Source of the DNA: Porphyromonadaceae bacterium | GTDB lineage: Bacteria; Bacteroidota; Bacteroidia; Bacteroidales; UBA12481 | Length of the DNA: 64,000 nt | Direction of reading: 5' to 3' | Assembly (NCBI GenBank): GCA_007280905.1 | Contig: QYQM01000008.1 | Span: 1-64,000, forward strand | Shown here: positions 24,729 to 33,136 of the stretch, in pieces | How the letters are laid out: the number at the start of each line of letters is the position of its first letter | Position numbering within the stretch: the stretch's first letter is position 1 | Translations under genes and position numbers: made by a program | The notes under the pieces: generated by a model | The model's input: the letters and a program-made list of their open reading frames with translations, nothing else | Told to the model about the DNA's origin: nothing | Databases searched by the model: none

Positions 24729-25224
24729 AATCAGGTTTGCCGTAATCACCCTCAGCGACCGGGCCAGTCGCGGTGAATACGAAGATCTCAGCGGCCCGGC
24801 AATCACCGCCATGATCCGGGAATTCTTCGCGGAAAAATCAATCAATGCTGAGATTGAAAATGTCATTATTCCCGATGATCCGAAGCGCTTAAGCGGCTTG
24901 CTGTTAAATTACCGTGCCAAAGGTACTGAGGTTGTTTTTACCACCGGCGGAACCGGCCTGGGCCCGAGGGATTTTACTCCTGACGTGGTAAAGCCATTGC
25001 TGGATAAAGAAATACCCGGAGTCATGGAAATGATCCGGGTAAAATATGGTATGATAAAGCCTGTCGCCCTCGTTTCAAGGTCGATCGCCGGTGTGTCCGG
25101 TAAAACGCTGGTCTATTGCCTTCCCGGCAGCCTTAAGGCAGTTGGTGAATACTGCCATGAGATCCTGCCTACCATCATGCATTCGATCAAAATGGTCCTC
25201 GGTATCGATGATCACAATTGCTGA
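24712..25224 (+). CDS. mog: Molybdopterin adenylyltransferase MogA/MoaB
   Basis: A 170-residue protein that adenylylates molybdopterin before metal insertion by MoeA. It shows AVITLSDRASRGEYEDLSGP, the nucleotide loop TTGGTGLGPRDFTPD and CLPGSLKA, all typical of MogA/MoaB. It ends the four-gene operon and converges with the lamin-tail gene 5 bp downstream. moaD, moaE and mobA are not in the window. Confidence 0.9.
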   Translation: MILPDKIRFAVITLSDRASRGEYEDLSGPAITAMIREFFAEKSINAEIENVIIPDDPKRLSGLLLNYRAKGTEVVFTTGGTGLGPRDFTPDVVKPLLDKEIPGVMEMIRVKYGMIKPVALVSRSIAGVSGKTLVYCLPGSLKAVGEYCHEILPTIMHSIKMVLGIDDHNC

Positions 25225-25229
25225 TGAGG

Positions 25230-26078
25230 TTACCTGTCAATAACCAGCCGTGTTGCCTTGGTCTGTCCGCCTGAAACTACCTCAATAAACCAGATTCCGG
25301 GCGTAAGAAAATCCGGTTCAATGACTTCCCTCAGCACCGCCCGTTCGGAAAAGGTTTTATAGATAAAATCCTGCCCCAGAAGATTGATCATCCTGATTTC
25401 GCCGGATTGAGGCTTTGAAAAAGTGGCCTCCAGGATGAATCGTCCCTGCGATGGATTCGGAAAAATATCTAACCTGATACCTTGCTCCCATTCTTCCAAA
25501 CCGGATGACAACGGATTGGCCTTACCCGGACTTCCCTTGTCACCTGCCCCAAAAGCTATTCTGGCCGGAAACCAATGTTCGGGTTGATCGTTACCGCTGA
25601 AAGACTGATAATCAGGATGCAATTCCATCGAGGCACCCGATACTACCGGCCAGCCGGAACCATAAGAAACCTGGTCAATCAGCGTCTCATCGGCCGCAGT
25701 GATGATCACCTGGTCTGATGTATTGCTCAGGGTGAAGTTTTGATAGATATAATTTACCACCACTCCGCCATTGGTTAAAATATCTCCATTCTTGGCCAGT
25801 ACCCAGTAACTTTTTGCCGGCATGACCAACTGGTCCGTGGAGGTTATCACATGCTGATTGGAACCTGCATCTTTCAGCGTCAGTCCATTTAACAGCACAT
25901 CATGGTTTGTGGCGTTCCAGATCTCAAACCACTCCCCGTTTGCATCACTCACAGCTTCAGGGTTTACCATGATTTCAGTAATCAGGATCTCACCCTGCCG
26001 GGGTGCCGTCTGGCCGCTTAGGTTGATCCAATAACCTGCCAGAATAACCGTTAGTAAAACGATGTAATTGTTTTTCAT
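25230..26078 (-). CDS. Secreted lamin-tail-domain protein with type IX sorting domain
   Basis: A 282-residue exported protein. After a signal peptide (about residues 1-22) comes a lamin-tail domain (residues ~28-150: ILITEIMVNP, EWFEIWNATNHDVLLNG, WVLAKNGD). The last ~80 residues are a type IX sorting domain of type A (LDIFPNPSQGRFILE, IRMINLLGQ, GIWFIEVVSGG). Such proteins are carried across the outer membrane by the type IX machine, of which porT is encoded at 30.0 kb. The role of bacterial lamin-tail domains is unclear; they often accompany secreted nucleases or phosphatases. The gene stands alone on the minus strand. Confidence 0.85.
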   Translation of the reverse strand: MKNNYIVLLTVILAGYWINLSGQTAPRQGEILITEIMVNPEAVSDANGEWFEIWNATNHDVLLNGLTLKDAGSNQHVITSTDQLVMPAKSYWVLAKNGDILTNGGVVVNYIYQNFTLSNTSDQVIITAADETLIDQVSYGSGWPVVSGASMELHPDYQSFSGNDQPEHWFPARIAFGAGDKGSPGKANPLSSGLEEWEQGIRLDIFPNPSQGRFILEATFSKPQSGEIRMINLLGQDFIYKTFSERAVLREVIEPDFLTPGIWFIEVVSGGQTKATRLVIDR

Positions 26079-26207
26079 TTGAATTAATGATTTAAGGTTT
26101 ACTCCAGATATAGATGCAGGATGCGTATCGGAATGGAAAAAATGACATAGTTAATTTTTAGCCCCGTTTTATATCTTTATACTTGCCGTGTCAAAAAACA
26201 GCAAATC

Positions 26208-26960
26208 ATGATAGATACCTTATTAAATCACAGATCGATACGTAAGTATAAAGCTGTTATCGTCGAGCCCTCGAAACTTGAAATCATTCTTGAAGCTGCA
26301 ACACGGGCTTCCAATACAGGTAACATGCAGGCTTATAGTATCGTGGTGACCCGGGACGCCGGCATCCGGAAAAAATTGTGGGAGGCTCATTTTAAACAGG
26401 ATATGGTTCTCGAAGCACCGGTTCACCTGACTTTCTGCGCCGATTTTAACCGGTTCAGCAAATGGTGCGAACAGCGAAAGGCCGATCCGGGTTATAATAA
26501 TTACTTGTCCTTTCTCACTGGAGCTATCGATGCCTTGCTTGCTGCACAGAATGCCGCCCTGGCTGCTGAATCACTCGGACTCGGCATCTGCTATCTCGGA
26601 ACTGCAACCTGGATGGCCGCCAGAATGATCGAAATTCTTGATCTGCCCAAACTCGTTGTTCCGGTGACCGCCATGGTAATCGGTTATCCGGATGAGACAC
26701 CGCTGCTCACAGACCGCCTGCCGGTTATAGGGGTGGTGCATCAGGAAAAATACCAGGATTATTTACCAATCGATATCGATCGGATCCATGCTGAAAAAGA
26801 ATCACTGGAATCAACTATTGAATTGCTCAAAGTTAACGGGAAGGAGACGCTGGCACAGATATTTACCGATAACAGGTATAAGAAGAGCGATAATCGTTTC
26901 TTTTCCAGGGCATTTATGGATATTCTTGATAAACAGGGTTTTATGTGCAATGATGATTAA
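26208..26960 (+). CDS. Nitroreductase family protein
   Basis: A 250-residue flavin-dependent oxidoreductase of the nitroreductase/NfsA type. It has RSIRKYK at the N-terminus, ASNTGNMQAYSIVV for FMN contacts, AAESLGLGICYLGT and PVTAMVIGYPDE. A ~45-residue C-terminal tail (NRYKKSDNRFFSRAFMDIL) is usual in one subgroup. It probably reduces nitroaromatics, quinones or related compounds with NAD(P)H; substrate not predictable. The next gene starts 9 bp later. Confidence 0.85.
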   Translation: MIDTLLNHRSIRKYKAVIVEPSKLEIILEAATRASNTGNMQAYSIVVTRDAGIRKKLWEAHFKQDMVLEAPVHLTFCADFNRFSKWCEQRKADPGYNNYLSFLTGAIDALLAAQNAALAAESLGLGICYLGTATWMAARMIEILDLPKLVVPVTAMVIGYPDETPLLTDRLPVIGVVHQEKYQDYLPIDIDRIHAEKESLESTIELLKVNGKETLAQIFTDNRYKKSDNRFFSRAFMDILDKQGFMCNDD

Positions 26961-26969
26961 AATTCTTTG

Positions 26970-28457
26970 GTGAAACACTATAGGTTGATCGGTTTAATTT
27001 GGCTTCTGCTTGCCCTTGCATCAGGAAGTTACGGCCAGAACACGATTAAACTGGACATCAGAATTCCGGACTCTGCCGGGGAATCAGGTGCGGCAATGTT
27101 TAAGAAGCTTCGAATCACCAATCCCATCCGCATTAAATTTTCCGATCTGAATCTAAAAATCGAACAAATAATCGGGTACTATGAAAATTCAGGCTACCCG
27201 TTTGTCCAGGTTAGGATGGACTCAGTTAATCCTGTGCAAACCGGGATTTTCGGCATTTTATTGATCCATCCTGGAGAGTTGGTTACCATTGATACCCTAA
27301 TGAATCGAACCGGGTTCCGCATCTCGCCTCGGGTTTTTTACCGGCTGATGAATATCCGGCCCGGTGACCGGTACAGGGAATCGGCTGTAAATGAAGCATC
27401 CCGGCGGTTGGGGTTGATTCCTTACCTGAGTCAGACGCGGCCGCTGGAGGTCGGGTTTCATCCGGGGAAAGCTTCGGTTTACGTTTACCCGGGGAAAGCC
27501 GGTGCCAATAGGTTTGATGGATGGATCGGGCTTTCGCCGGATCTTCGGGCCGGCGGGAAATTAGCCTTCTCGGGTGCACTGACTCTCAATCTGAATAATG
27601 TTCTGGGGCAGGGAGAAAACTGGCAGTTCGACTGGCACCGGAACCAGGACGGCTCTCAAAAACTTAACCTGGCGGCCCATGTTCCCTATCTGGCCGGACT
27701 TCCTTTCGGGTTGCAGGGAAAGTTCGAATTATACCGTCAGGATACGAGTTACCTCAATTTGGGCTGGGATGTTGGGATTCCTTATCATTTTAACCCAAAC
27801 CATCTCTTAAATCTCTTCATCAGACATAAGGAAAGCAGTATTCTGGTATCGTTAACAGATGGTAAAAGTTCAATCAGACAGCCATTTACAAGCTTGCTTT
27901 CAGGTCTTACCTGGGAATTTAACCAACTCGATAATCGCATCAATCCGTATCGTGGTCTTGAATTCAGACTCGAGGCCTCAACCGGCCGGAAAAGTATACC
28001 CGATAGCATATCGATGCAGCAATCGGAGTTCACCGCCAATATCTCCTGGTTCCAACCCCTCGCAAAAAGTCTTACTTGTGCCCTTGTCCTTCAGTCCGGT
28101 TACCGGAAATCCCCTGAAACCTATGAAAACGAGCAATATAGATTAGGCGGACTCGGCCTGCTTCGCGGATTTGATGAAGATGTTTTTCATACAGATGCGT
28201 TTGCTGTAACCTCTGTGGAGTTAAGGTACCTCCTCGATCGGACTTCCCATCTGATCGTTCTCACGGATGTTGGCTTTCTGAGAATCATAGAAAACAATAT
28301 CCCGATATTTAAAATTCCGGTCGGAGTAGGTCTGGGCGGCCAGATCCGCACCGCCGGCGGGATATTCCGGATCATTTTTGCTCTGGGTAAGGATGGTGGT
28401 CAACCGTTTAATCTTAAGAATGCTAAAATCCATCTGGGTTACGTCGGAGTCTTTTAA
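26970..28457 (+). CDS. BamA/TamA-like outer membrane beta-barrel protein
   Basis: A ~495-residue protein with a signal peptide ending SYGQN. An N-terminal part (about residues 45-150) has POTRA-like features (IEQIIGYYENSGYPFVQV, PRVFYRLMNIRPGDRY). A C-terminal barrel (about 170-495) has alternating hydrophobic strands, including LGGLGLLRGFDED, the surface-antigen/Omp85 signature. It is shorter than BamA or TamL (the latter encoded at 33.1 kb). The start is GTG 26970; TTG 26967 is equally possible. Substrate unknown; export or assembly of outer-membrane material is the likely role. Confidence 0.75.
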   Translation: MKHYRLIGLIWLLLALASGSYGQNTIKLDIRIPDSAGESGAAMFKKLRITNPIRIKFSDLNLKIEQIIGYYENSGYPFVQVRMDSVNPVQTGIFGILLIHPGELVTIDTLMNRTGFRISPRVFYRLMNIRPGDRYRESAVNEASRRLGLIPYLSQTRPLEVGFHPGKASVYVYPGKAGANRFDGWIGLSPDLRAGGKLAFSGALTLNLNNVLGQGENWQFDWHRNQDGSQKLNLAAHVPYLAGLPFGLQGKFELYRQDTSYLNLGWDVGIPYHFNPNHLLNLFIRHKESSILVSLTDGKSSIRQPFTSLLSGLTWEFNQLDNRINPYRGLEFRLEASTGRKSIPDSISMQQSEFTANISWFQPLAKSLTCALVLQSGYRKSPETYENEQYRLGGLGLLRGFDEDVFHTDAFAVTSVELRYLLDRTSHLIVLTDVGFLRIIENNIPIFKIPVGVGLGGQIRTAGGIFRIIFALGKDGGQPFNLKNAKIHLGYVGVF

Positions 28458-28465
28458 AATTGCTG

Positions 28466-28473
28466 TAATTTTG
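28466..28473 (+). promoter_or_regulatory. -7 element TAATTTTG before the SDR gene
   Basis: TAATTTTG matches the -7 consensus TAnnTTTG and lies 25 bp before the SDR start. No TTTG was found at the usual upstream distance. It suggests that SDR-menG-porT have their own promoter. Confidence 0.4.
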
Positions 28474-28498
28474 CAAACCCTTTTTAAGAATTGAAAAT

Positions 28499-29281
28499 AT
28501 GCAAACTAAAGCTAATCCAAAGAAACCAATTGTGCTCATAACCGGTGCAACTTCGGGTATCGGGCGTGCTTCGGCGATACACCTGGCGAAGGATGGTTAT
28601 CGACTTATTCTGACTGGCCGCCGGGCCGTCACCCTCAAAAAACTGACCGTCTACCTCGAATCAAAATATAAAGCCGATTGTTACGCCATACCGGTGGACG
28701 TTCGCGATTATTCCACCCTGAAGAATTCTTTTGATAAACTTCCGGAAGAATGGAAGTCAATCGGAATTCTCATCAATAATGCCGGACTGGCAGCCGGATT
28801 GGATCCGGTACAGGAAGGTTCGTTAAACGACTGGAATCAAATGATCGATACCAATATTAAAGGAATCCTTCATATGACCAGGCTGATCGCTCCCGGAATG
28901 ATTGCCCGTAAAAAAGGCCATATAATAAATATCGGGTCTGTTGCCGGGAAAGAGGTCTATCCAAAGGGTGCTGTCTACTGCGCAACCAAACATGCCGTTG
29001 AAGCATTAACCCTCGGCATGCGTCAGGATTTTGTTCCTTATGGGGTAAAAGTATCATCCGTTTGTCCGGGAGCGGTGGAAACCGAATTCTCACTGGTACG
29101 GTTCAAAGGAGATCAGGAAAGGGCCGACAAAGTTTATGACGGTTTTGTGCCGCTGCAGCCTGAGGATATTGCGGATGTAATTCACTTCATTATTACCCGG
29201 CCGGCTCATGTAAATATTCAGGATGTTCTGATTATGCCCACCGCCCAGGCTTCTGCAACCATTATCCACCGGCAGGTATGA
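28499..29281 (+). CDS. Short-chain dehydrogenase/reductase (SDR)
   Basis: A 260-residue classical SDR. The cofactor loop is TGATSGIGRAS, with ILINNAG in the central strand. The catalytic Ser and Tyr-x3-Lys are in INIGSVAGKEVYPKG and VYCATKHAV, and VCPGAVETEF follows. It is closest to the NADP-dependent YdfG-like group; these act on 3-hydroxy acids such as serine or allo-threonine, but the substrate cannot be read here. The stop overlaps the start of menG (ATGA). Confidence 0.88.
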   Translation: MQTKANPKKPIVLITGATSGIGRASAIHLAKDGYRLILTGRRAVTLKKLTVYLESKYKADCYAIPVDVRDYSTLKNSFDKLPEEWKSIGILINNAGLAAGLDPVQEGSLNDWNQMIDTNIKGILHMTRLIAPGMIARKKGHIINIGSVAGKEVYPKGAVYCATKHAVEALTLGMRQDFVPYGVKVSSVCPGAVETEFSLVRFKGDQERADKVYDGFVPLQPEDIADVIHFIITRPAHVNIQDVLIMPTAQASATIIHRQV

Positions 29282-29985
29282 AAACAAATGAGAGCCGGGA
29301 AAATTCGGAAATGTTTGATCAGATTGCCGGTTCGTATGATTTTCTTAATCATATGCTCTCGCTGAATTTTGATAAAGGATGGCGGAGAAAGGCCATCAGT
29401 ACTTTCGCCACCATGAAACCCCGGAGAATTCTTGATGTCGCAACCGGTACTGCCGATATGGCCATCGGTGCAGTCCGGCTCAACCCGGATCAAATTACCG
29501 GTGTGGATGTTTCAACAGGAATGCTTGAAATCGGCCGGAAAAAGATCCTCGATCATGGTTTGGCTGACCGGATCACTCTGATTGAAGCCGCATGCGAAGC
29601 CCTGCCTTTTGAGGAATACTCTTTCGATGCCGCCATGGTCGCATTCGGAGTCAGGAACTTCAAGGATCCGGAACTGGGTTTGCGTGAGATTTACAGAGTC
29701 TTGAGCCCGGGCGGAAAACTGGCCATTCTTGAATTCTCGCTGCCACGTCAGAAATGGCTGCGTAACGGATACCGGTTCTATTTTCACCGTCTGGTACCGG
29801 CCATCGGCCGATGGTTCTCACGCGATCTCTCGGCATACCGTTACCTGCCTGATTCCGTGGAAGCCTTTCCAAAAGGCGAAGCTTTTGTTGCCATGTTAAA
29901 TCGTGCAGGATTCACTTCCTCAGCCTACAAGCCGCTATCTTCCGGTATCTGCGGATTGTACACCGGAATTAAAAAAAACAATTGA
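29278..29985 (+). CDS. ubiE: Demethylmenaquinone methyltransferase
   Basis: A 235-residue SAM-dependent C-methyltransferase of the UbiE/MenG family, which makes the last step of menaquinone synthesis. Motifs: FDQIAGSYDFLNHMLSLNFDKGWR, ILDVATGTADMAIG (SAM loop), VAFGVRNFKDPELGLREI and LEFSLPRQKW. In Bacteroidota the quinone is menaquinone, so MenG is the relevant role. It overlaps the SDR gene by 4 bp and precedes porT by 37 bp, an order I know from other Bacteroidota. Confidence 0.92.
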   Translation: MKTNESRENSEMFDQIAGSYDFLNHMLSLNFDKGWRRKAISTFATMKPRRILDVATGTADMAIGAVRLNPDQITGVDVSTGMLEIGRKKILDHGLADRITLIEAACEALPFEEYSFDAAMVAFGVRNFKDPELGLREIYRVLSPGGKLAILEFSLPRQKWLRNGYRFYFHRLVPAIGRWFSRDLSAYRYLPDSVEAFPKGEAFVAMLNRAGFTSSAYKPLSSGICGLYTGIKKNN

Positions 29986-30022
29986 AATACTATTTGTAGC
30001 TGTTTCATAGTTATTTTACCGA

Positions 30023-30733
30023 ATGAAACAAATCTGCATGTCTGCACCAAAAGGAATAATTCTTGTAATTCTGTTGTCCTTCAGCCTTCCGGTTCTGCCG
30101 CAAAAATCGATACCAAAAAATATGATTATGGCAGATACACAAACATTTCATTTCGGTTATTCGGTGGGAATCAATACCACAGGTTTTACCATTATTCCAA
30201 AGGATGGGTACCATCTTGATCTTGTTCAGAACCCCGGGATCAATATTAACCTGATTACAGATTATCGTTTAGGTAAATTTTTGGATATCAGATTTTTACC
30301 TGGTATTCAATTTGCTCAGAGAGATCTTACCGTGACCAATAAACTAACTGCTGAAACAAAAAAATGGCCGATCGAAAGTGTATTCGTTGATTTGCCCATT
30401 TTGTTTAAGTACCGGTCGGCGCGCGTAAATAACTATGCCCCCTATCTTATTGCCGGAATTAGCCCACGGTTTGATTTAACACGCGCTGAAATAGTGGGTT
30501 GGAAACCAGCGACACCCATGCTGAAATCATTCGATTTTTACCCCGAGCTGGGCGTTGGGGTCGACTTTTACCTCTCCATGGCAAAAGTTGCCGTGGAACT
30601 GAAATTCGCTGTCGGGATGCTTGACATCTTCCTTGAACCAGCGGATCCCCTGTTCAATCTATATGTTTCCGGTATTGATAAGATCTATTCAAGAATGGTT
30701 ATCCTCGCTTTCCATGTTGAACAGTCGCGATGA
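30023..30733 (+). CDS. porT: Type IX secretion system protein PorT
   Basis: A 236-residue outer-membrane protein with a signal peptide (ending VLPQK) and an eight-strand barrel of alternating residues (FHFGYSVGINTTGF, LGKFLDIRFLPGIQFAQRDL, FVDLPILFKYRSARV, YAPYLIAGISPRFDL). Length, the PILFKYRS strand and the position after menG/ubiE support PorT, a component needed for secretion through the type IX system. The cargo-like protein at 25230-26078 shows the system has substrates. The remaining por genes are elsewhere. Confidence 0.75.
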   Translation: MKQICMSAPKGIILVILLSFSLPVLPQKSIPKNMIMADTQTFHFGYSVGINTTGFTIIPKDGYHLDLVQNPGININLITDYRLGKFLDIRFLPGIQFAQRDLTVTNKLTAETKKWPIESVFVDLPILFKYRSARVNNYAPYLIAGISPRFDLTRAEIVGWKPATPMLKSFDFYPELGVGVDFYLSMAKVAVELKFAVGMLDIFLEPADPLFNLYVSGIDKIYSRMVILAFHVEQSR

Positions 30734-30751
30734 ATCGAAAAACAGTCCAGG

Positions 30752-32308
30752 ATGCGGAAAGTCGAGATAACCCTCAACCCTGAGGACGCAACTGTCCCCA
30801 AACAAATCAGGAAAAAAGCCTGTCTGGAAGCCGGAATCTCTCCTAATGTGGTTACTGATTTCAGAATCCTGAAACGATCAGTCGATGCCCGCCGAAGGCC
30901 GATAATCGTGAGAATGCTGGTCGGACTGGCTGTTAATGAACCATTAACCGCTGTTGCTCAAATATATAATTGGAAAAATGTAACTGCAGCCACTCCTGTT
31001 GTTGTTGTCGGGGCCGGCCCTGCCGGTCTTTTTGCTTCACTGCACCTGCTGGAGCTAGGCTATAAACCTATTGTCGTGGAGAGGGGAAAAAGTATTTCCG
31101 ATCGGAAAAGCGACATCGCAATCCTGAACCGCAATCAGGGATTAAACCGGGATTCAAATTATTGTTTTGGCGAGGGTGGGGCCGGAACATTTTCTGACGG
31201 TAAACTGTATACCCGATCCAAAAAAAGAGGAGACGTAAGGCGGATATTGGAAATCCTGCATCTTCATGGCGCTGATGAATCCATACTTTATGACAGCCAT
31301 CCTCATATCGGAACCGACCGTTTGCCTGCAATAATTACTGCAATACGCGAAACATTAATTAACCATGGGGCTGAGTTCCATTTCGAATCCCGTGTGGAAG
31401 ACCTTATTATTCAAAACGGGAAGGCTAATGGGGTATTAACTGCTCAGGGTGACAAGTATTCCGGTGATGGCGTGATCCTCGCCACGGGTCATTCAGCCCT
31501 GGATATATACCGCTTGGTTGATCGCCGGCATTTACCGCTGCAACTCAAAGGATTTGCCATGGGTGTCAGAATTGAGCACCCCCAGCACCTGATTGACCAG
31601 ATACAGTACCATTCGAAGGATGGACGAGGCAAATACCTGCCGGCAGCAGAGTACACCCTGGTAAAGAATGTGAGCGGACGCGGAGTTTATTCATTTTGCA
31701 TGTGTCCGGGCGGTATTATTGTTCCATCCGCCACTTCAGATTTTGAAACCGTTGTCAACGGCATGTCCAATTCATTGCGGAATTCACCCTTCGCCAACAG
31801 CGGCCTGGTGGTTGAAATCAGGCCTGAAGACCTTGCTGCTTATAGTGAACATGGCGCATTTGCCGGACTTGCCTTCCAGGAAGAGCTTGAGAAATCAGCT
31901 TACCGTTATGGCGGCCAGGGTCAGATAGCACCGGCTCAAAGGTTGACTGATTTTATCGAGGGGAGAAGCTCTTCATCTCTTCCTGACCATTCTTATAATC
32001 CTGGTCTGGTGTGTTCTCCGATGCATGAGTGGCTTCCGGAAAGTATCCGTTTCAGACTCCGGGATGGCTTACGCTTTTTTGGCCGGCAAATGAAAGGATT
32101 CATGACCCACGAGGCCATAATGGTTGGGGTTGAGTCGCGTACTTCTTCTCCGATCAGGATTGTCCGTGATCCCGACAAGGGATTTCATCCTGACCTGCCG
32201 GGTCTGTTCCCTGCCGGTGAAGGAGCAGGATATGCGGGAGGCATTGTTTCATCAGCTATGGATGGAGAGTACGCCGCAGATTCTGTTCACCGTTTCCTCT
32301 CCGCCTGA
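30752..32308 (+). CDS. FAD-dependent oxidoreductase (COG2509 family)
   Basis: A 518-residue flavoprotein of a widely conserved, uncharacterised family. An N-terminal ~80-residue domain (EITLNPEDATV, ILKRSVDARRRPI) precedes the FAD Rossmann motif VVVVGAGPAGLFASLHLLE. Other motifs are YCFGEGGAGTFSDGKLYTR and, near the end, GLFPAGEGAGYAGGIVSSAMDG. No membrane segments. It may act on NAD(P)H-linked reductions; the true substrate is unknown. Its 3' end overlaps the convergent methyltransferase gene by 53 bp. Confidence 0.88.
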   Translation: MRKVEITLNPEDATVPKQIRKKACLEAGISPNVVTDFRILKRSVDARRRPIIVRMLVGLAVNEPLTAVAQIYNWKNVTAATPVVVVGAGPAGLFASLHLLELGYKPIVVERGKSISDRKSDIAILNRNQGLNRDSNYCFGEGGAGTFSDGKLYTRSKKRGDVRRILEILHLHGADESILYDSHPHIGTDRLPAIITAIRETLINHGAEFHFESRVEDLIIQNGKANGVLTAQGDKYSGDGVILATGHSALDIYRLVDRRHLPLQLKGFAMGVRIEHPQHLIDQIQYHSKDGRGKYLPAAEYTLVKNVSGRGVYSFCMCPGGIIVPSATSDFETVVNGMSNSLRNSPFANSGLVVEIRPEDLAAYSEHGAFAGLAFQEELEKSAYRYGGQGQIAPAQRLTDFIEGRSSSSLPDHSYNPGLVCSPMHEWLPESIRFRLRDGLRFFGRQMKGFMTHEAIMVGVESRTSSPIRIVRDPDKGFHPDLPGLFPAGEGAGYAGGIVSSAMDGEYAADSVHRFLSA

Positions 32309-33068
32309 ATTCGCTGCACACAATCGCAGCTGCAATCGAAACATTCAGCGACTCGGGCCTGAACTTCCCTTCCGAGAAATCCGGAATCAGTAAATTTTCA
32401 GTTGTGAGTTCCGTCAAATCGGTGCTCAATCCTCTGGATTCGTTGCCTAAAAGGATCAATCCATTGGATGTAAGCTTAGCCGTATACAGATTCTGGCCAT
32501 CCAGATGTGTACCGTAAACGGGACAATCCAGTGGAAGTGATTTAATAAACTTATACAAATCCGTGGTCAATAACTTCAACCGGAATATTGATCCCATACT
32601 CGACTGAACAACCTTTGGGGAAAAAAAATCAGCTGAATCTACGGATGCAATTATTCCGTCCAGACCAAACCAGTCGGCGAGCCGGACTATGGTCCCTACA
32701 TTACCAGGATCCTGAACCTGGTTTAGCCCAATTAACAAATCGCTGTTAAAATCGAAAACGGGTGCCGTAGTTTCATAGCGGCTAATAACTGCAAGTACCT
32801 GATTGGGAGCCTTTTGTAAACTTATCCTTTCGAGTTCACGATCTGATACGGGAATCACTTCAGCTTCCGGATTTCTTATGCCGGATAAGTTGGAATCCAG
32901 CCAGCTCTCGACTCCGCAAATTGTTCTTACCTGAAAGGAACCATCTGGAGGCAACTCAATGGCCTCACGAACGAGCTTGTCTCCTTCAGCAATAAAGCAC
33001 CCGGATTCATCACGAACTTTTTTTTGCTCCAGCGACCGGATAAATTGAATCTGCGCTTTAGTAATCAT
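32256..33068 (-). CDS. TrmH/SpoU family RNA 2'-O-methyltransferase
   Basis: A 270-residue enzyme. An N-terminal RNA-binding domain (about residues 1-100: IRSLEQKKVRDESGCFIAEG) precedes the trefoil-knot catalytic domain with all three SpoU motifs: NQVQDPGNVGTIVRLADWF, LLGNESRGLS and SLNVSIAAAI. It methylates a ribose in rRNA or tRNA; the exact site is unknown. It ends within the 3' coding end of the FAD oxidoreductase (53 bp convergent overlap) and is divergent from tamL, sharing a 68-bp spacer. Confidence 0.9.
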   Translation of the reverse strand: MITKAQIQFIRSLEQKKVRDESGCFIAEGDKLVREAIELPPDGSFQVRTICGVESWLDSNLSGIRNPEAEVIPVSDRELERISLQKAPNQVLAVISRYETTAPVFDFNSDLLIGLNQVQDPGNVGTIVRLADWFGLDGIIASVDSADFFSPKVVQSSMGSIFRLKLLTTDLYKFIKSLPLDCPVYGTHLDGQNLYTAKLTSNGLILLGNESRGLSTDLTELTTENLLIPDFSEGKFRPESLNVSIAAAIVCSEFRRRGNGEQNLRRTLHP

Positions 33069-33136
33069 TTGGCCTATGGTTGATTCGCAATTTACATTAA
33101 ATTTATAATTTCGGAATCTGACACCAAAAAGGATAG

